Assembly: GCA_964370625.1 (NCBI GenBank)
Contig: CAYJKB010000021.1
Span: 1 to 32,773 of the forward strand
DNA length: 32,773 nt
Source: CAYJKB01 sp964370625
GTDB lineage: Bacteria > Bacillota > Clostridia > Oscillospirales > Butyricicoccaceae
Direction of reading: 5' to 3'
This document shows, piece after piece, positions 17,878 through 26,294 of this stretch. Below the pieces are notes generated by a model. It saw only the letters and a list, made by a program, of their open reading frames with translations, was not told the DNA's origin and searched no databases. The position numbers and the translations under genes were made by a program. Position 1 is the first letter of the stretch, and each line of letters starts with the position of its first letter.

Positions 17878-19072
17878 TATATTCCTTACAGCTTTTTTAC
17901 TTGCTACAATAGCTTTAGCTCATAATGCCGAGCTTACCCCTGTACAAGCATCTGGCTATGTGTCAATACGCTTAAATCCTCAGATTCTAGCACGAGCAAC
18001 ATCTGATTTACGTGATTTGCGTATAATCGACGAAAACTCTGAGTATATTCCTTATTTTTTACACAGTACGTATAGTTCTGAAGGTGTAAGCTCTATATCT
18101 CAAACAGATGAAACAAGTTATGAGCTACCTTTAGTAAATAGCTTTGTTGAAGATGATATGCATTATTTTGATTTTGAATTACAAGAAGAATTCGATCATG
18201 ATATACTTGCTAACAGCATCACTTTATATACTGCTAGAAGAAATTTTGCAAAAGAAATTATTTTACTTGGCAGTCATGATGGTATTTATTTTGAAAATGT
18301 TTTAGAAGATACTATCTATGTTGTTGATGGTGAAGAAAAGTTGACTTTAAATTTTTCTGATAATGAACGTTACACTTATTACCGTTTAGGTTTTTTAGGA
18401 AATGATGAGAATATTAAATTTTCTGGTGCTTCGTTGGTTTATAGTGAATACATCGTGACTTATAATGATTATACACAATCATTTCACCCTGTTTATACAA
18501 TAGATGAACAAGAAACTACTACAATAATCACTCTGTCTGGCGTTAAAAATTTACGACTTGCAAATATTGCAATAATTGCAGATGATGTGTTTTCTCGTGA
18601 TGTTTTAATTGGTGAAAATAGATATACAATCGAAAATTCATCTTTTAATGGCGTAAATTATAGTAATACTATCATTGATATGTTAGGCAGTTTTACTAAC
18701 GAAGATACACTTACTTTAACTATTGAAAACAATGATGATGCACCGATAGATGTAAGTGATATTATTCTATCTTATCATGCAATAGATGTTATTTTTAATG
18801 CTAAACAAGATATGAACTATGCATTAGAATTTGGTGACACAACACTTACAGCACCTGTTTATGATATTACAAATTTTGCTGACGAAATATTAAAGACTGA
18901 TGTTGCTCCTATCGAAATTGAAGATATTCAATTTTCAGAACAGCAAGTGCCTACTGAAGCATTTGACTATACAATTATTTTCAATATAGTAATCGTTTTA
19001 GTAGCAATTATTCTTGCAATCATAGCTTTATCTAAAATACGCAAAACTACAAAAGAGGATAAACCTCTATAA
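17858..19072 (+). CDS. DUF3999-like exported membrane-anchored protein
   Basis: A 404-residue protein with an N-terminal signal sequence (about 1-21, ending AIALA), a large polar beta-rich extracytoplasmic part, and one C-terminal membrane helix (about 372-392) followed by a short basic tail. The opening ELTPVQASGYVSIRLNPQIL and the following DLRDLRIIDENSEYIPYFL resemble the DUF3999 start, where a discoidin-like domain follows. TTGGAG lies before the ATG, which sits inside the end of the DUF2339 gene. No catalytic motif is visible. It probably forms the outer part of a complex with DUF2339. Confidence 0.65.
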   Translation: MLKKIISIFLTAFLLATIALAHNAELTPVQASGYVSIRLNPQILARATSDLRDLRIIDENSEYIPYFLHSTYSSEGVSSISQTDETSYELPLVNSFVEDDMHYFDFELQEEFDHDILANSITLYTARRNFAKEIILLGSHDGIYFENVLEDTIYVVDGEEKLTLNFSDNERYTYYRLGFLGNDENIKFSGASLVYSEYIVTYNDYTQSFHPVYTIDEQETTTIITLSGVKNLRLANIAIIADDVFSRDVLIGENRYTIENSSFNGVNYSNTIIDMLGSFTNEDTLTLTIENNDDAPIDVSDIILSYHAIDVIFNAKQDMNYALEFGDTTLTAPVYDITNFADEILKTDVAPIEIEDIQFSEQQVPTEAFDYTIIFNIVIVLVAIILAIIALSKIRKTTKEDKPL

Positions 19073-19087
19073 TTTTAAGGAGATTTT

Positions 19088-19582
19088 ATGGGAAAAATAT
19101 TCATCGGTTTTATACTTGTCTTTATTGATATTAACATTTTGGGGTTCGACTTAGTGAATGATTTAATTGGCTTTGTTTTCTTTTTTCAAGGAATGCGTGA
19201 ACTGCAAAGCATAAGTGATACTGCAAAAGTTGCAACAAACGTTGCATTAGTATTATGTGTAATTTCATTTATACTACAACTTTTCCCCACAATTATATTA
19301 CTTGCAATAATTAATTCATTGATTTATCTATACTTTACATATCTTCTTGTTTTAACTGTTATTGATATTGAGCGATTTTATAATCAAGATTTAAGAAGTA
19401 AAGAGCTGTTTCAACAATGGAAAATATTTATGGTTTCACATCTTCTTCTATTGTTATTGATGTTAGCTAATACATCTTTATTTGCAATTGTTATTGCTGT
19501 AATTGGATTTATAATTAATATATGCTTTATTTTCTCTTATTATAATTGTCAAAAATTATATTATAATTATATCAAAGAGTAA
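19088..19582 (+). CDS. Small four-helix membrane protein, unknown function
   Basis: A 164-residue hydrophobic protein with about four membrane helices (roughly 1-35, 48-70, 72-92 and 118-150) separated by short charged loops. I do not recognise a family. AAGGAG lies 5 nt before the ATG, and the gene starts 15 nt after the DUF3999 gene, so it is the fifth and last member of the operon. It is followed by a terminator. Confidence 0.7.
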   Translation: MGKIFIGFILVFIDINILGFDLVNDLIGFVFFFQGMRELQSISDTAKVATNVALVLCVISFILQLFPTIILLAIINSLIYLYFTYLLVLTVIDIERFYNQDLRSKELFQQWKIFMVSHLLLLLLMLANTSLFAIVIAVIGFIINICFIFSYYNCQKLYYNYIKE

Positions 19583-19603
19583 GAAAACGTACTTACTTTT
19601 TAT
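19574..19603 (+). terminator. Terminator of the five-gene operon
   Basis: AAAGAGTAAG (19574-19583) pairs with CTTACTTTTT (19592-19601) with one G-U pair and ends in five Ts. It overlaps the stop codon of the last gene. Confidence 0.6.
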
Positions 19604-19630
19604 ACAGCCTTACAACTTAAAACCATACTA

Positions 19631-19659
19631 AAAGGGTGTGACCATTGGTCACACCCTTT
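19631..19659. terminator. Terminator hairpin between the convergent genes
   Basis: AAAGGGTGTGACCA (19631-19644) and TGGTCACACCCTTT (19646-19659) are perfect complements over 14 bp. On the minus strand the stem runs into TTTT, so it suits the regulator gene ending at 19703. It belongs to the TGTGAC-type hairpin family. Confidence 0.75.
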
Positions 19660-19702
19660 CATATTCTGCACACGCAAACAGAATATTACATTGCATAAAT
19701 TA

Positions 19703-19942
19703 TTATTTGGCAAGTTCTGCTTTACAGGATTGGCAAACATTTTTTCCCATATGAGAAGTAATTCCTGTAGCATCACCACAAAAAATACAAGATGGAGCAT
19801 ATTTTTTAAGAATAATTTGGTCTGCTTCCACGTAAATTTCTAGTGAGTCCTTTATATCGATATTAAGTGTTCTACGAAGTTCGATTGGAAGAACGATTCT
19901 TCCGAGTTCGTCTACTTTTCTTACTATTCCTGTTGATTTCAT
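19703..19942 (-). CDS. AbrB/SpoVT-type transition-state regulator with C-terminal zinc ribbon
   Basis: A 79-residue DNA-binding protein. Residues 1-48 are a swapped-hairpin AbrB domain with the standard opening STGIVRKVDELGRIVLPIEL. Residues 50-79 hold a likely zinc ribbon with CxxC pairs Cys52/Cys55 and Cys70/Cys73, an addition common in clostridial members. Members repress post-exponential and sporulation functions during growth. A strong AAGGAG precedes the ATG. It is divergent from spmA, with about 85 bp between the two starts. I cannot say which AbrB paralogue this is. Confidence 0.88.
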   Translation of the reverse strand: MKSTGIVRKVDELGRIVLPIELRRTLNIDIKDSLEIYVEADQIILKKYAPSCIFCGDATGITSHMGKNVCQSCKAELAK

Positions 19943-20026
19943 ATATATGCACTCCTTAAAGATTAAATTTATCAGTCCACACTCAAGAATAATCCTATTT
20001 TATAAGCAAAGGTAAGGTGAAAAATT

Positions 20027-20602
20027 ATGCTGTCCACCGTTTGGTTTGTTCTGATTACTGTTTCAGTAATTTGCGCTATTTTCACTGGAAGAGTATCCGA
20101 TATTTCAGTCGCAATTACTGAAGGGGCAAGTTCTGCAATTTCATTATGCATAAACCTCGCAAGCATCATGTGCTTTTGGAGCGGGCTTATGGAAATAATG
20201 AGAAAAAGCGGACTTACTGCTAAAATCACACATTTGCTAACTCCTGTTTTGAAATTGCTTTTCAAAGAAATACGACACGACAAAGCTGTTCTTGAATTGG
20301 TTGCAACTAATATAACTGCCAACTTATTAGGTTTAGGCAATGCAGCAACTCCAATTGGCCTTAAAGCGGCTAAAGAAATATGCAAGATAAAACAGGGAAA
20401 AAGTGCTATTGATACGCTCGCTATGCTAATCGTTATTAATACGGCATCGGTGCAGCTGATACCTACCACAGTAGCTGCTATTCGTAACTCGTTCGGAGCA
20501 TCTATGCCGTATTCCATTCTACCTGCTGTATGGTGTGCATCTGCGTGTGCATTATTTACAGCAATTATGCTAACGATACTTTTGCGAAAAATAGGAAATT
20601 AG
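20027..20602 (+). CDS. spmA: Spore maturation protein A
   Basis: A 191-residue membrane protein of the nucleoside-recognition (Gate) domain family, with about five hydrophobic segments. ATNITANLLGLGNAATPIGL (about 92-111) is the hallmark region. SpmA with SpmB is needed for full dehydration of the spore core, and mutants make heat-sensitive spores in Bacillus. It is followed by spmB after a 138-nt gap that carries Spo0A-like boxes, so the two genes may not be expressed identically. Confidence 0.93.
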   Translation: MLSTVWFVLITVSVICAIFTGRVSDISVAITEGASSAISLCINLASIMCFWSGLMEIMRKSGLTAKITHLLTPVLKLLFKEIRHDKAVLELVATNITANLLGLGNAATPIGLKAAKEICKIKQGKSAIDTLAMLIVINTASVQLIPTTVAAIRNSFGASMPYSILPAVWCASACALFTAIMLTILLRKIGN

Positions 20603-20660
20603 TGGTGTAAATTGTAAAGACTTTCTTATAGTCATTATGGAACATATGCTCAAATAATTA

Positions 20661-20677
20661 TGTCGAATTGTGTCGAA
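20661..20677 (+). promoter_or_regulatory. Tandem Spo0A (0A) boxes upstream of spmB
   Basis: TGTCGAA occurs at 20661-20667 and again at 20671-20677 in the same orientation. The 10-bp period is the arrangement in known Spo0A sites such as the Bacillus abrB promoter. They lie in the spmA-spmB gap, 64 nt before the preferred spmB start. No convincing -10/-35 pair is fixed around them, so activation or repression cannot be told. Confidence 0.6.
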
Positions 20678-20740
20678 AATAATAGCTAAAAGAAATTTTT
20701 GGATATTTGCATAAATTTATACAGGAAATTTGGTGATAAA

Positions 20741-21265
20741 TTGTCAAAGGAAATTGGTTCAATTATAGTTCCATTAATTATTTTTGTAATAATTACATAT
20801 GGTTTTAGCACAAAAATTGTCATTTTTGATAGTTTTTTAACTGGGGCTAAAGAGGGACTTAACACAGCATTTTCCATATTGCCTACATTAATTGGTATTT
20901 TAACAGCAATTTACATGTTAAGAGCATCAGGAGCCATTGATTTTCTAGCTTTTGCCCTATCTCCAGTTATGGAAATTCTAGGAATACCACCTGAAGTTTC
21001 AGCTTTAGTGCTTTTAAAGCCAATTAGTGGCAGTGGTGGTTTGGCACTTGGCAGTGAACTTATTTCAACTTATGGTGCTGATAGTTATATTGGAAATGTC
21101 ACCTCTGTTATGCTTGCATCTTCTGAAACTAGTATTTATACAATTGGAATTTATTTAGCGCATGTAAATCTAAATCATATTAAAGGACTTTTGCCAGCTG
21201 CTTTATCTGCTGACATTATAGCTTTTATATCCTCTGCCTTTTTTGTACGATTATTTTTAATGTAA
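20741..21265 (+). CDS. spmB: Spore maturation protein B
   Basis: A 174-residue membrane protein, partner of SpmA, with the conserved LLKPISGSGGLALGSELI and VMLASSETSIYTIGIYL stretches. I chose TTG at 20741: GGTGAT lies 4 nt before it, and the protein then starts SKEIGSIIVPLIIFVI, like known SpmB N-termini. An earlier TTG at 20699 would add 14 residues without family support. The length is close to that of Bacillus SpmB (about 178). Confidence 0.9.
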   Translation: MSKEIGSIIVPLIIFVIITYGFSTKIVIFDSFLTGAKEGLNTAFSILPTLIGILTAIYMLRASGAIDFLAFALSPVMEILGIPPEVSALVLLKPISGSGGLALGSELISTYGADSYIGNVTSVMLASSETSIYTIGIYLAHVNLNHIKGLLPAALSADIIAFISSAFFVRLFLM

Positions 21266-21293
21266 AAGCAAATTTTCGATATACTATTATTTA

Positions 21294-21322
21294 TTTTCAT
21301 GTTATACTGTTTACATTATAAT
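21294..21322 (+). promoter_or_regulatory. Putative promoter of the YgiQ-type gene
   Basis: A perfect TATAAT (21317-21322) lies 17 bp after a weak TTTTCA (21294-21299), with the gene start at 21349. Confidence 0.45.
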
Positions 21323-21348
21323 ATAAGAAGAAAAGGTAATGATATAAA

Positions 21349-23307
21349 ATGTCAAATATAACAAATGGGTTTTTGCCTATTTCAAAACAAGATATGCATG
21401 ATAGAGGAATATACTTCTGCGATTTTTTAATTATTTCAGGTGATGCTTATGTAGACCACCCTTCTTTTGGTACAGCTGTTGTTTCAAGATGTATCGAAGC
21501 TGAGGGTTTTAATGTGGCGATTTTGTCACAACCTAACATTAATTCTCTTGACGATTTTTTGCAGTTTGGAAAACCTCGTTATGGTATTTTAATTAATAGT
21601 GGTAATATCGATTCTATGGTGGCACATTATACAGCTGCAAAAAAAAGACGTAGCGAAGATGAATATACTCCTGGTGGCAAAGCTGGCAAGCGTCCTGATA
21701 GGGCTGTTACAGTTTATTCTAATCTTGCTCGCAAGGCTTTTCCAGATGTACCAATTTTCATCGGTGGATTAGAAGCATCTTTACGTCGCTTTGCACATTA
21801 TGATTATTGGAGCGATAGTGTTATGCCTTCAGTTCTTTTATCTTCTGGTGCTGATGGTTTAATGTATGGAATGGGTGAACTTACAGTTCGTGCTATAGCT
21901 AATGGACTTAAAAAAGGTACACCTGTAAAAGAGCTTTTAGCTTCGCTTCGTGGTGTATGCTATATGACAGAAGATATATCTTCCTTACATTATAAACATA
22001 TAGAATGTCCAACACAAGAGCAGGTATGTACAGATAAAGAAAAATATGCTATTGCGTCAAAGGTTCAATTAGAAGAGCAAGACTATCACAATGGTCGTGC
22101 TATTGTTCAGCGTCATGGCAAAAAGCTACTTGTTCAAAACCCTCCTGAGCGTCCACTTACAACCGAAGAAATGGATGCAGTTTATGCCTTGCCTTATATG
22201 CGTGATTATCACCCTACTTATAAAAAATTCGGTGGAGTTACAGGCATTGAAGAAGTTAAATTTTCTATCATCCACAACAGAGGCTGTTTTGGTGCTTGCA
22301 ACTTTTGTGCTTTAGCCTTGCATCAAGGAAGATTTATTTCTGTTCGAAGTCATGAATCTATACTTAAAGAGGCTGAACAAATTATTAAAATGCCTGATTT
22401 CAAGGGATATATACATGACATAGGTGGGCCTACTGCAAATTTCAGACATCCATCTTGCAAAAAGCAAAAAAAGCAGGGACTATGTAAAGATAAGCGATGT
22501 CTTTCCCCCTCTGCATGTTCTGCACTTGATGCAAATCATGATGATTATTTAGAACTATTGACAAAACTACGTAATCTTAAAGGTGTTAAAAAGGTCTTTG
22601 TGCGTTCTGGGCTTCGTTATGATTATATGATGGCTGATAGAAATGACAGATTTTTTGAAGAATTAGTGCGTCATCATATTAGTGGTCAATTAAAAGTTGC
22701 TCCTGAGCATATGAGCGATAATGTGCTTTATTATATGGGCAAACCATCTTTTAAAATTTATGAAAATTTCCGTTCGAAATATGAGAAAATCAATCTAAAA
22801 ATCGGCAAAAAGCAATTTTTAGTTCCATATCTTATGTCTTCTCACCCAGGAAGTACGCTTCGAGATGCTATTCATTTAGCTGAATATTTAAATAAAATTG
22901 GATACAGCCCTGAACAGGTACAAGATTTTTACCCTACTCCAGGCACAATTTCCACTGCAATGTATTACACAGGACTTGACCCACGCACTATGAAAAAAGT
23001 ATTTGTCCCTAAAACTGCTGAAGAAAAAGCTATGCAACGTGCCTTGCTTCAATGGAGACGCCCTGATAAGCAACGTATTATAATAGAAGCTTTAACACGT
23101 GCTAAACGTGAAGATTTAATTGGATATTCTCGTGAATGTCTTGTAAAGCCTGATAATATTTATTTGAAAGAAAAAAGAGATAGAGAACAAAACGAAAAAT
23201 CTTCTAAAGGCTCGAAGAATAATCGTAATACAAAAAATGTAAAATCACATAGTAATTCAGCTCGAAACAAGCCTACTAGGCCTTCTAAGCCTAGAAAACA
23301 TAAATAG
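21349..23307 (+). CDS. YgiQ-family radical SAM protein
   Basis: A 652-residue protein that begins with the YgiQ N-terminal region (FLPISKQDMHDRGIYFCDFL), where ISGDAYVDHPSFGTAVVSR is typical. The radical SAM motif CFGACNFC (Cys313, Cys317, Cys320) follows. Further conserved cysteine-rich text lies at about 365-395 (CKKQKKQGLCKDKRC), and APEHMSD follows. The C-terminal tail, about 605-652, is low-complexity and very basic, suggesting RNA or other nucleic-acid contact. The reaction is not established for this family. It stands alone with its own promoter and no visible terminator before the next promoter. Confidence 0.92.
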   Translation: MSNITNGFLPISKQDMHDRGIYFCDFLIISGDAYVDHPSFGTAVVSRCIEAEGFNVAILSQPNINSLDDFLQFGKPRYGILINSGNIDSMVAHYTAAKKRRSEDEYTPGGKAGKRPDRAVTVYSNLARKAFPDVPIFIGGLEASLRRFAHYDYWSDSVMPSVLLSSGADGLMYGMGELTVRAIANGLKKGTPVKELLASLRGVCYMTEDISSLHYKHIECPTQEQVCTDKEKYAIASKVQLEEQDYHNGRAIVQRHGKKLLVQNPPERPLTTEEMDAVYALPYMRDYHPTYKKFGGVTGIEEVKFSIIHNRGCFGACNFCALALHQGRFISVRSHESILKEAEQIIKMPDFKGYIHDIGGPTANFRHPSCKKQKKQGLCKDKRCLSPSACSALDANHDDYLELLTKLRNLKGVKKVFVRSGLRYDYMMADRNDRFFEELVRHHISGQLKVAPEHMSDNVLYYMGKPSFKIYENFRSKYEKINLKIGKKQFLVPYLMSSHPGSTLRDAIHLAEYLNKIGYSPEQVQDFYPTPGTISTAMYYTGLDPRTMKKVFVPKTAEEKAMQRALLQWRRPDKQRIIIEALTRAKREDLIGYSRECLVKPDNIYLKEKRDREQNEKSSKGSKNNRNTKNVKSHSNSARNKPTRPSKPRKHK

Positions 23308-23325
23308 AATAATATGTTATGTATA

Positions 23326-23354
23326 TTGACAAATATTTTATGATAAGATATTAT
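23326..23354 (+). promoter_or_regulatory. Promoter of the NSS symporter gene
   Basis: Consensus TTGACA (23326-23331) and TATTAT (23349-23354) are spaced 17 bp apart, about 30 bp before the GGGGGT ribosome site and the ATG. Confidence 0.7.
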
Positions 23355-23385
23355 TATATGTAATTATTTATTTTGGGGGTATTTT

Positions 23386-24756
23386 ATGAGTAATCGTGAA
23401 AGTTTTGCATCACGACTGGGGTTTATCTTGATTTCTGCCGGCTGTGCTATCGGGATTGGTAATGTATGGCGGTTTCCTTATATTGTAGGGCAATATGGCG
23501 GTGCTGCATTTGTGCTAATTTATTTATTGTTTTTAATAGCACTTGGTTTACCTATTATGATTATGGAATTTTCTGTAGGTCGTGCTAGTAAAAAAAGTGT
23601 AGCTAAATCTTTTGATGTGCTACAGCCTAAAGGCACTAAGTGGCATTTATTCGGCTATTTCGGCATAGCTGGAAACTATCTTCTTATGATGTTCTATACT
23701 ACGGTTTGTGGTTGGATGCTATCTTATTTCTACAAAATGTTAACTGGCACATTCGAAGGACTATCACCTGATGAAGTTGCTGGTGTATTTGGAGCTTTAA
23801 CTGCAAATCCTGTTGAAATGACAATTTGGATGGTAGTTTCTGTATTGATTGGATTTACAGTTTGTTTCTTAGGTCTTCGTAACGGTGTAGAAAAAGTTAC
23901 AAAGTTTATGATGACATCACTTCTTGCTGTGATGCTTATTCTTGTAGTTCGTTCTGTTACGCTTGACGGTGCTTCAGATGGACTTGCATTCTATCTTCTT
24001 CCTGATTTCAACAGAATTGCAGAAGCTGGTTTATCTAATGTAATCTTTGCAGCTATGGGCCAAGCTTTCTTTACTTTAAGTATAGGTATCGGTTCTATGG
24101 CAATTTTCGGAAGCTATTTATCTAAAGACCATACGCTTACGGGCGAAGCTATCAGCATTACATTGCTTGATACTTCAGTTGCATTTATGGCAGGTCTTAT
24201 TATCTTCCCTGCGTGTTTTGCATTTGATGTAAACCCTGGCGAAGGTCCTGGGCTTGTATTTGTTACACTGCCTAATATTTTCAATCAAATGGCTGGCGGA
24301 AGAATTTGGGGCTCGCTTTTCTTTGTATTCATGTCCTTTGCATCTTTATCAACTGTTATAGCTGTTTTTGAAAACATTATTTCATTTGGTATGGATTTAT
24401 GGGGTTGGACACGTAAAAAAGCTGTATTTGTAAACTTGTTTTTAATCATCGTCTTGTCAATGCCTTGTATTTTAGGGTTTAACTTATGGTCTGGCTTTGC
24501 TCCTCTTGGCGCTGGAACTGTTGTACTTGACCTTGAGGACTTCATCGTGTCAAACAACTTACTTCCTCTAGGCTCTCTTATTTATCTTATCTTCTGTACT
24601 TCTCGTTATGGTTGGGGCTTTGATAATTTCGTTGCAGAAGCAGATACAGGTTCTGGATTAAAATTCCCTAGATGGGTTCGTCCTTATGTAACATATGTAT
24701 TGCCTGTAATTATTTTAATCATCTTTGCACAAGGCTATATTTCAAAATTTATGTAA
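23386..24756 (+). CDS. Neurotransmitter:sodium symporter (NSS/SNF) family transporter
   Basis: A 456-residue membrane protein with 11-12 helices. The first helix has the family hallmark AGCAIGIGNVWRFPYIVGQY (about 18-37), which forms the Na+ and substrate sites. TM6-7 show GQAFFTLSIGIGSMAIFGSY. Bacterial members such as LeuT, TnaT and MhsT take up amino acids with Na+. The exact amino acid cannot be read here. It has its own promoter and terminator, so it is monocistronic. It would use the Na+ gradient made by the oxaloacetate decarboxylase encoded upstream. Confidence 0.94.
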   Translation: MSNRESFASRLGFILISAGCAIGIGNVWRFPYIVGQYGGAAFVLIYLLFLIALGLPIMIMEFSVGRASKKSVAKSFDVLQPKGTKWHLFGYFGIAGNYLLMMFYTTVCGWMLSYFYKMLTGTFEGLSPDEVAGVFGALTANPVEMTIWMVVSVLIGFTVCFLGLRNGVEKVTKFMMTSLLAVMLILVVRSVTLDGASDGLAFYLLPDFNRIAEAGLSNVIFAAMGQAFFTLSIGIGSMAIFGSYLSKDHTLTGEAISITLLDTSVAFMAGLIIFPACFAFDVNPGEGPGLVFVTLPNIFNQMAGGRIWGSLFFVFMSFASLSTVIAVFENIISFGMDLWGWTRKKAVFVNLFLIIVLSMPCILGFNLWSGFAPLGAGTVVLDLEDFIVSNNLLPLGSLIYLIFCTSRYGWGFDNFVAEADTGSGLKFPRWVRPYVTYVLPVIILIIFAQGYISKFM

Positions 24757-24760
24757 AATT

Positions 24761-24793
24761 ATTGGTGTGTCATTAAAGGCACACCAATTTTTG
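24761..24793 (+). terminator. Terminator of the NSS symporter gene
   Basis: ATTGGTGTG (24761-24769) pairs with CACACCAAT (24780-24788) and is followed by TTTTTG. It ends 32 nt after the stop codon. Confidence 0.75.
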
Positions 24794-24804
24794 TCTTTAT
24801 TTTC

Positions 24805-24841
24805 GTTGCAATTTTGCAACACCGTTGCGTATTTTTGCAAC
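24805..24841 (+). promoter_or_regulatory. TTGCAAC dyads upstream of the TRAP operon
   Basis: GTTGCAATTTTGCAAC (24805-24820) is a perfect dyad. A second, looser one, GTTGC at 24824-24828 with GCAAC at 24837-24841, follows at once, and a further TTGCAA lies at 24875-24880. They sit about 215-250 bp before the -24/-12 element, a distance at which enhancer-binding proteins act. The rest of the 24757-25163 gap is AT-rich and holds no gene. Confidence 0.4.
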
Positions 24842-25055
24842 TTTTTGTGCAGTTTGTAAAATTTATGGTTAATTTTGCAAATCTTTATGATTAATTTGCA
24901 TACATAATTAGTAGTTATTTCAACTTTGAATTAAATTAAATTAGCATACAATCTTATATTTATTCATATTTTATAGACATGTTGTACAATTTTCTATGAT
25001 TGGATTTAGCCACATTAACATTAATTTACAAAACATTTTAAATTCAGCTTGACAT

Positions 25056-25072
25056 TTGGCATAATATTTGCT
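25056..25072 (+). promoter_or_regulatory. Sigma-54-like promoter of the TRAP operon
   Basis: TTGGCATAATATTTGCT matches the -24/-12 consensus (TGGCAC, 5 nt, TTGCW), with the GG and GC doublets exactly 12 bp apart. The start site would lie near 25083, about 80 nt before dctP. A TTGACA at 25049-25054 could serve sigma-A, but the -10 at 17 bp (TACTTT) is poor. Confidence 0.5.
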
Positions 25073-25163
25073 ACTTTAGTATAAGTGATTAGTAAACAAG
25101 TGACATTTTTATAAAAATTTTACACATTGTTTGCACACAGGAAAATTTAGGAGGAATATTTTT

Positions 25164-26213
25164 ATGATGAAGAGAATTCTATCTGGTGTACTTGCGGGTA
25201 CAATGCTACTTAGCCTAATGGCATGTGGTGGCGACGATTCTGCTGCTGGCGGAGATGCTGCTGGTGGTGATTCAGGCGAAGTACAAGTAATTAAAATTGC
25301 TACTGTATTAAGTGGTGAGACTAGCCCAGGGCTTCAAGCTCTTGAACTATTCGAAACAAACTTCGAAGCTGCAACTGAAGGACGTTACGACGTTCAACTT
25401 TTCCCAGGTGGACAATTAGGTAACCAAACTGATACTATCGCACAAACTCGTGACGGTGATATCCAAATGGCTACAACTAACCCACTTGAAATCAGCCAAA
25501 CTATCACTCCACTTGCTACACTAGACCAATACTACCTATTCGATGATGTAGAACACGTTCTACGTTTTACTAACGGTGAAGGTGGACAATACCTACTTGA
25601 TTCATTCAATCAAATGGGCGTACAAGGCGTTGCTTTCTTCCCATTAGGTTTCCGTCACCTTTCTAACAATAAAGGTCCAATCGAAACTATGGATGACCTA
25701 GCTGGTCTTAAAATTCGTGGATACAACCCAATCCAAATCGCTGTTTGGGAATCAGTTGGTTGTAACCTATCTTCTGTAACATGGAACGAACTATTCACAG
25801 CTATGCAACAAAACCTAATCGACGGACAAGAAACTGCTTTAACAGCTTTTGCTGAAGCAAAATTCTATGAAGTTCAAGAATACATGTCATTAACTTCTCA
25901 CTTAGCTTCTTACGATATCCTTATCGCTAACCAAGCTTGGCTTGAAGCTATGCCAGAAGCTGACCGTGCTATCTTCGATGCACAAATGGCTATTTCTGTT
26001 GAACACCAAAATGCTGAGTTCGTAAAACAAACTAATGAACTTATCGACACTCTAACAACTGAACATGGCATGACTATCTCTGAAGTACCAGCAGATACTC
26101 TACAAGCTATGAAAGACCAAATGTTCCCAATTTCTCAAGCAGAAATCCTAAAAGTAACTGATCAAGAAACTTATGACACAGTTATGGGTTATGTTGACGC
26201 AGTAAGAGAATAA
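25164..26213 (+). CDS. dctP: TRAP transporter solute-binding lipoprotein (DctP family)
   Basis: Captures the substrate outside the cell for the DctQM permease. The 349-residue protein has a lipoprotein signal (LMAC, lipidated Cys21), a short Gly/Ala/Asp linker (22-40) and the DctP fold. FRHLSNNKGPIETMDDLAGL leads into KIRGYNP, whose arginine usually binds the substrate carboxylate. The ATG at 25164 has AGGAGG 9 nt upstream; the frame opens 11 codons earlier without one. Many codons end in C (AAC, TTC, ATC), unlike most neighbours, as in very highly expressed genes. Substrates of the family include C4-dicarboxylates, other organic acids and sugar acids; this one is not identifiable. Confidence 0.94.
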   Translation: MMKRILSGVLAGTMLLSLMACGGDDSAAGGDAAGGDSGEVQVIKIATVLSGETSPGLQALELFETNFEAATEGRYDVQLFPGGQLGNQTDTIAQTRDGDIQMATTNPLEISQTITPLATLDQYYLFDDVEHVLRFTNGEGGQYLLDSFNQMGVQGVAFFPLGFRHLSNNKGPIETMDDLAGLKIRGYNPIQIAVWESVGCNLSSVTWNELFTAMQQNLIDGQETALTAFAEAKFYEVQEYMSLTSHLASYDILIANQAWLEAMPEADRAIFDAQMAISVEHQNAEFVKQTNELIDTLTTEHGMTISEVPADTLQAMKDQMFPISQAEILKVTDQETYDTVMGYVDAVRE

Positions 26214-26228
26214 TTTAAGATTTTACTC

Positions 26229-26264
26229 AAAATTGAGGCTCTGTAAGGGCAGGGCCTCAATTTT
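26229..26264 (+). terminator. Intra-operon hairpin between dctP and dctQ
   Basis: AAAATTGAGGC (26229-26239) and GCCTCAATTTT (26254-26264) form a perfect 11-bp stem followed by ATTCTTT. Placed after the binding-protein gene, it would reduce readthrough or protect the dctP transcript, giving more DctP than permease. Confidence 0.7.
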
Positions 26265-26294
26265 ATTCTTTAAAATATGAAGGGGTTTATTTAT

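Noticed and set aside
25049..25078. Sigma-A promoter TTGACA for dctP
   Set aside because: The -10 at 17 bp is TACTTT and the next TATAAG is 25 bp away. The overlapping -24/-12 element fits better, though sigma-A use is not excluded.
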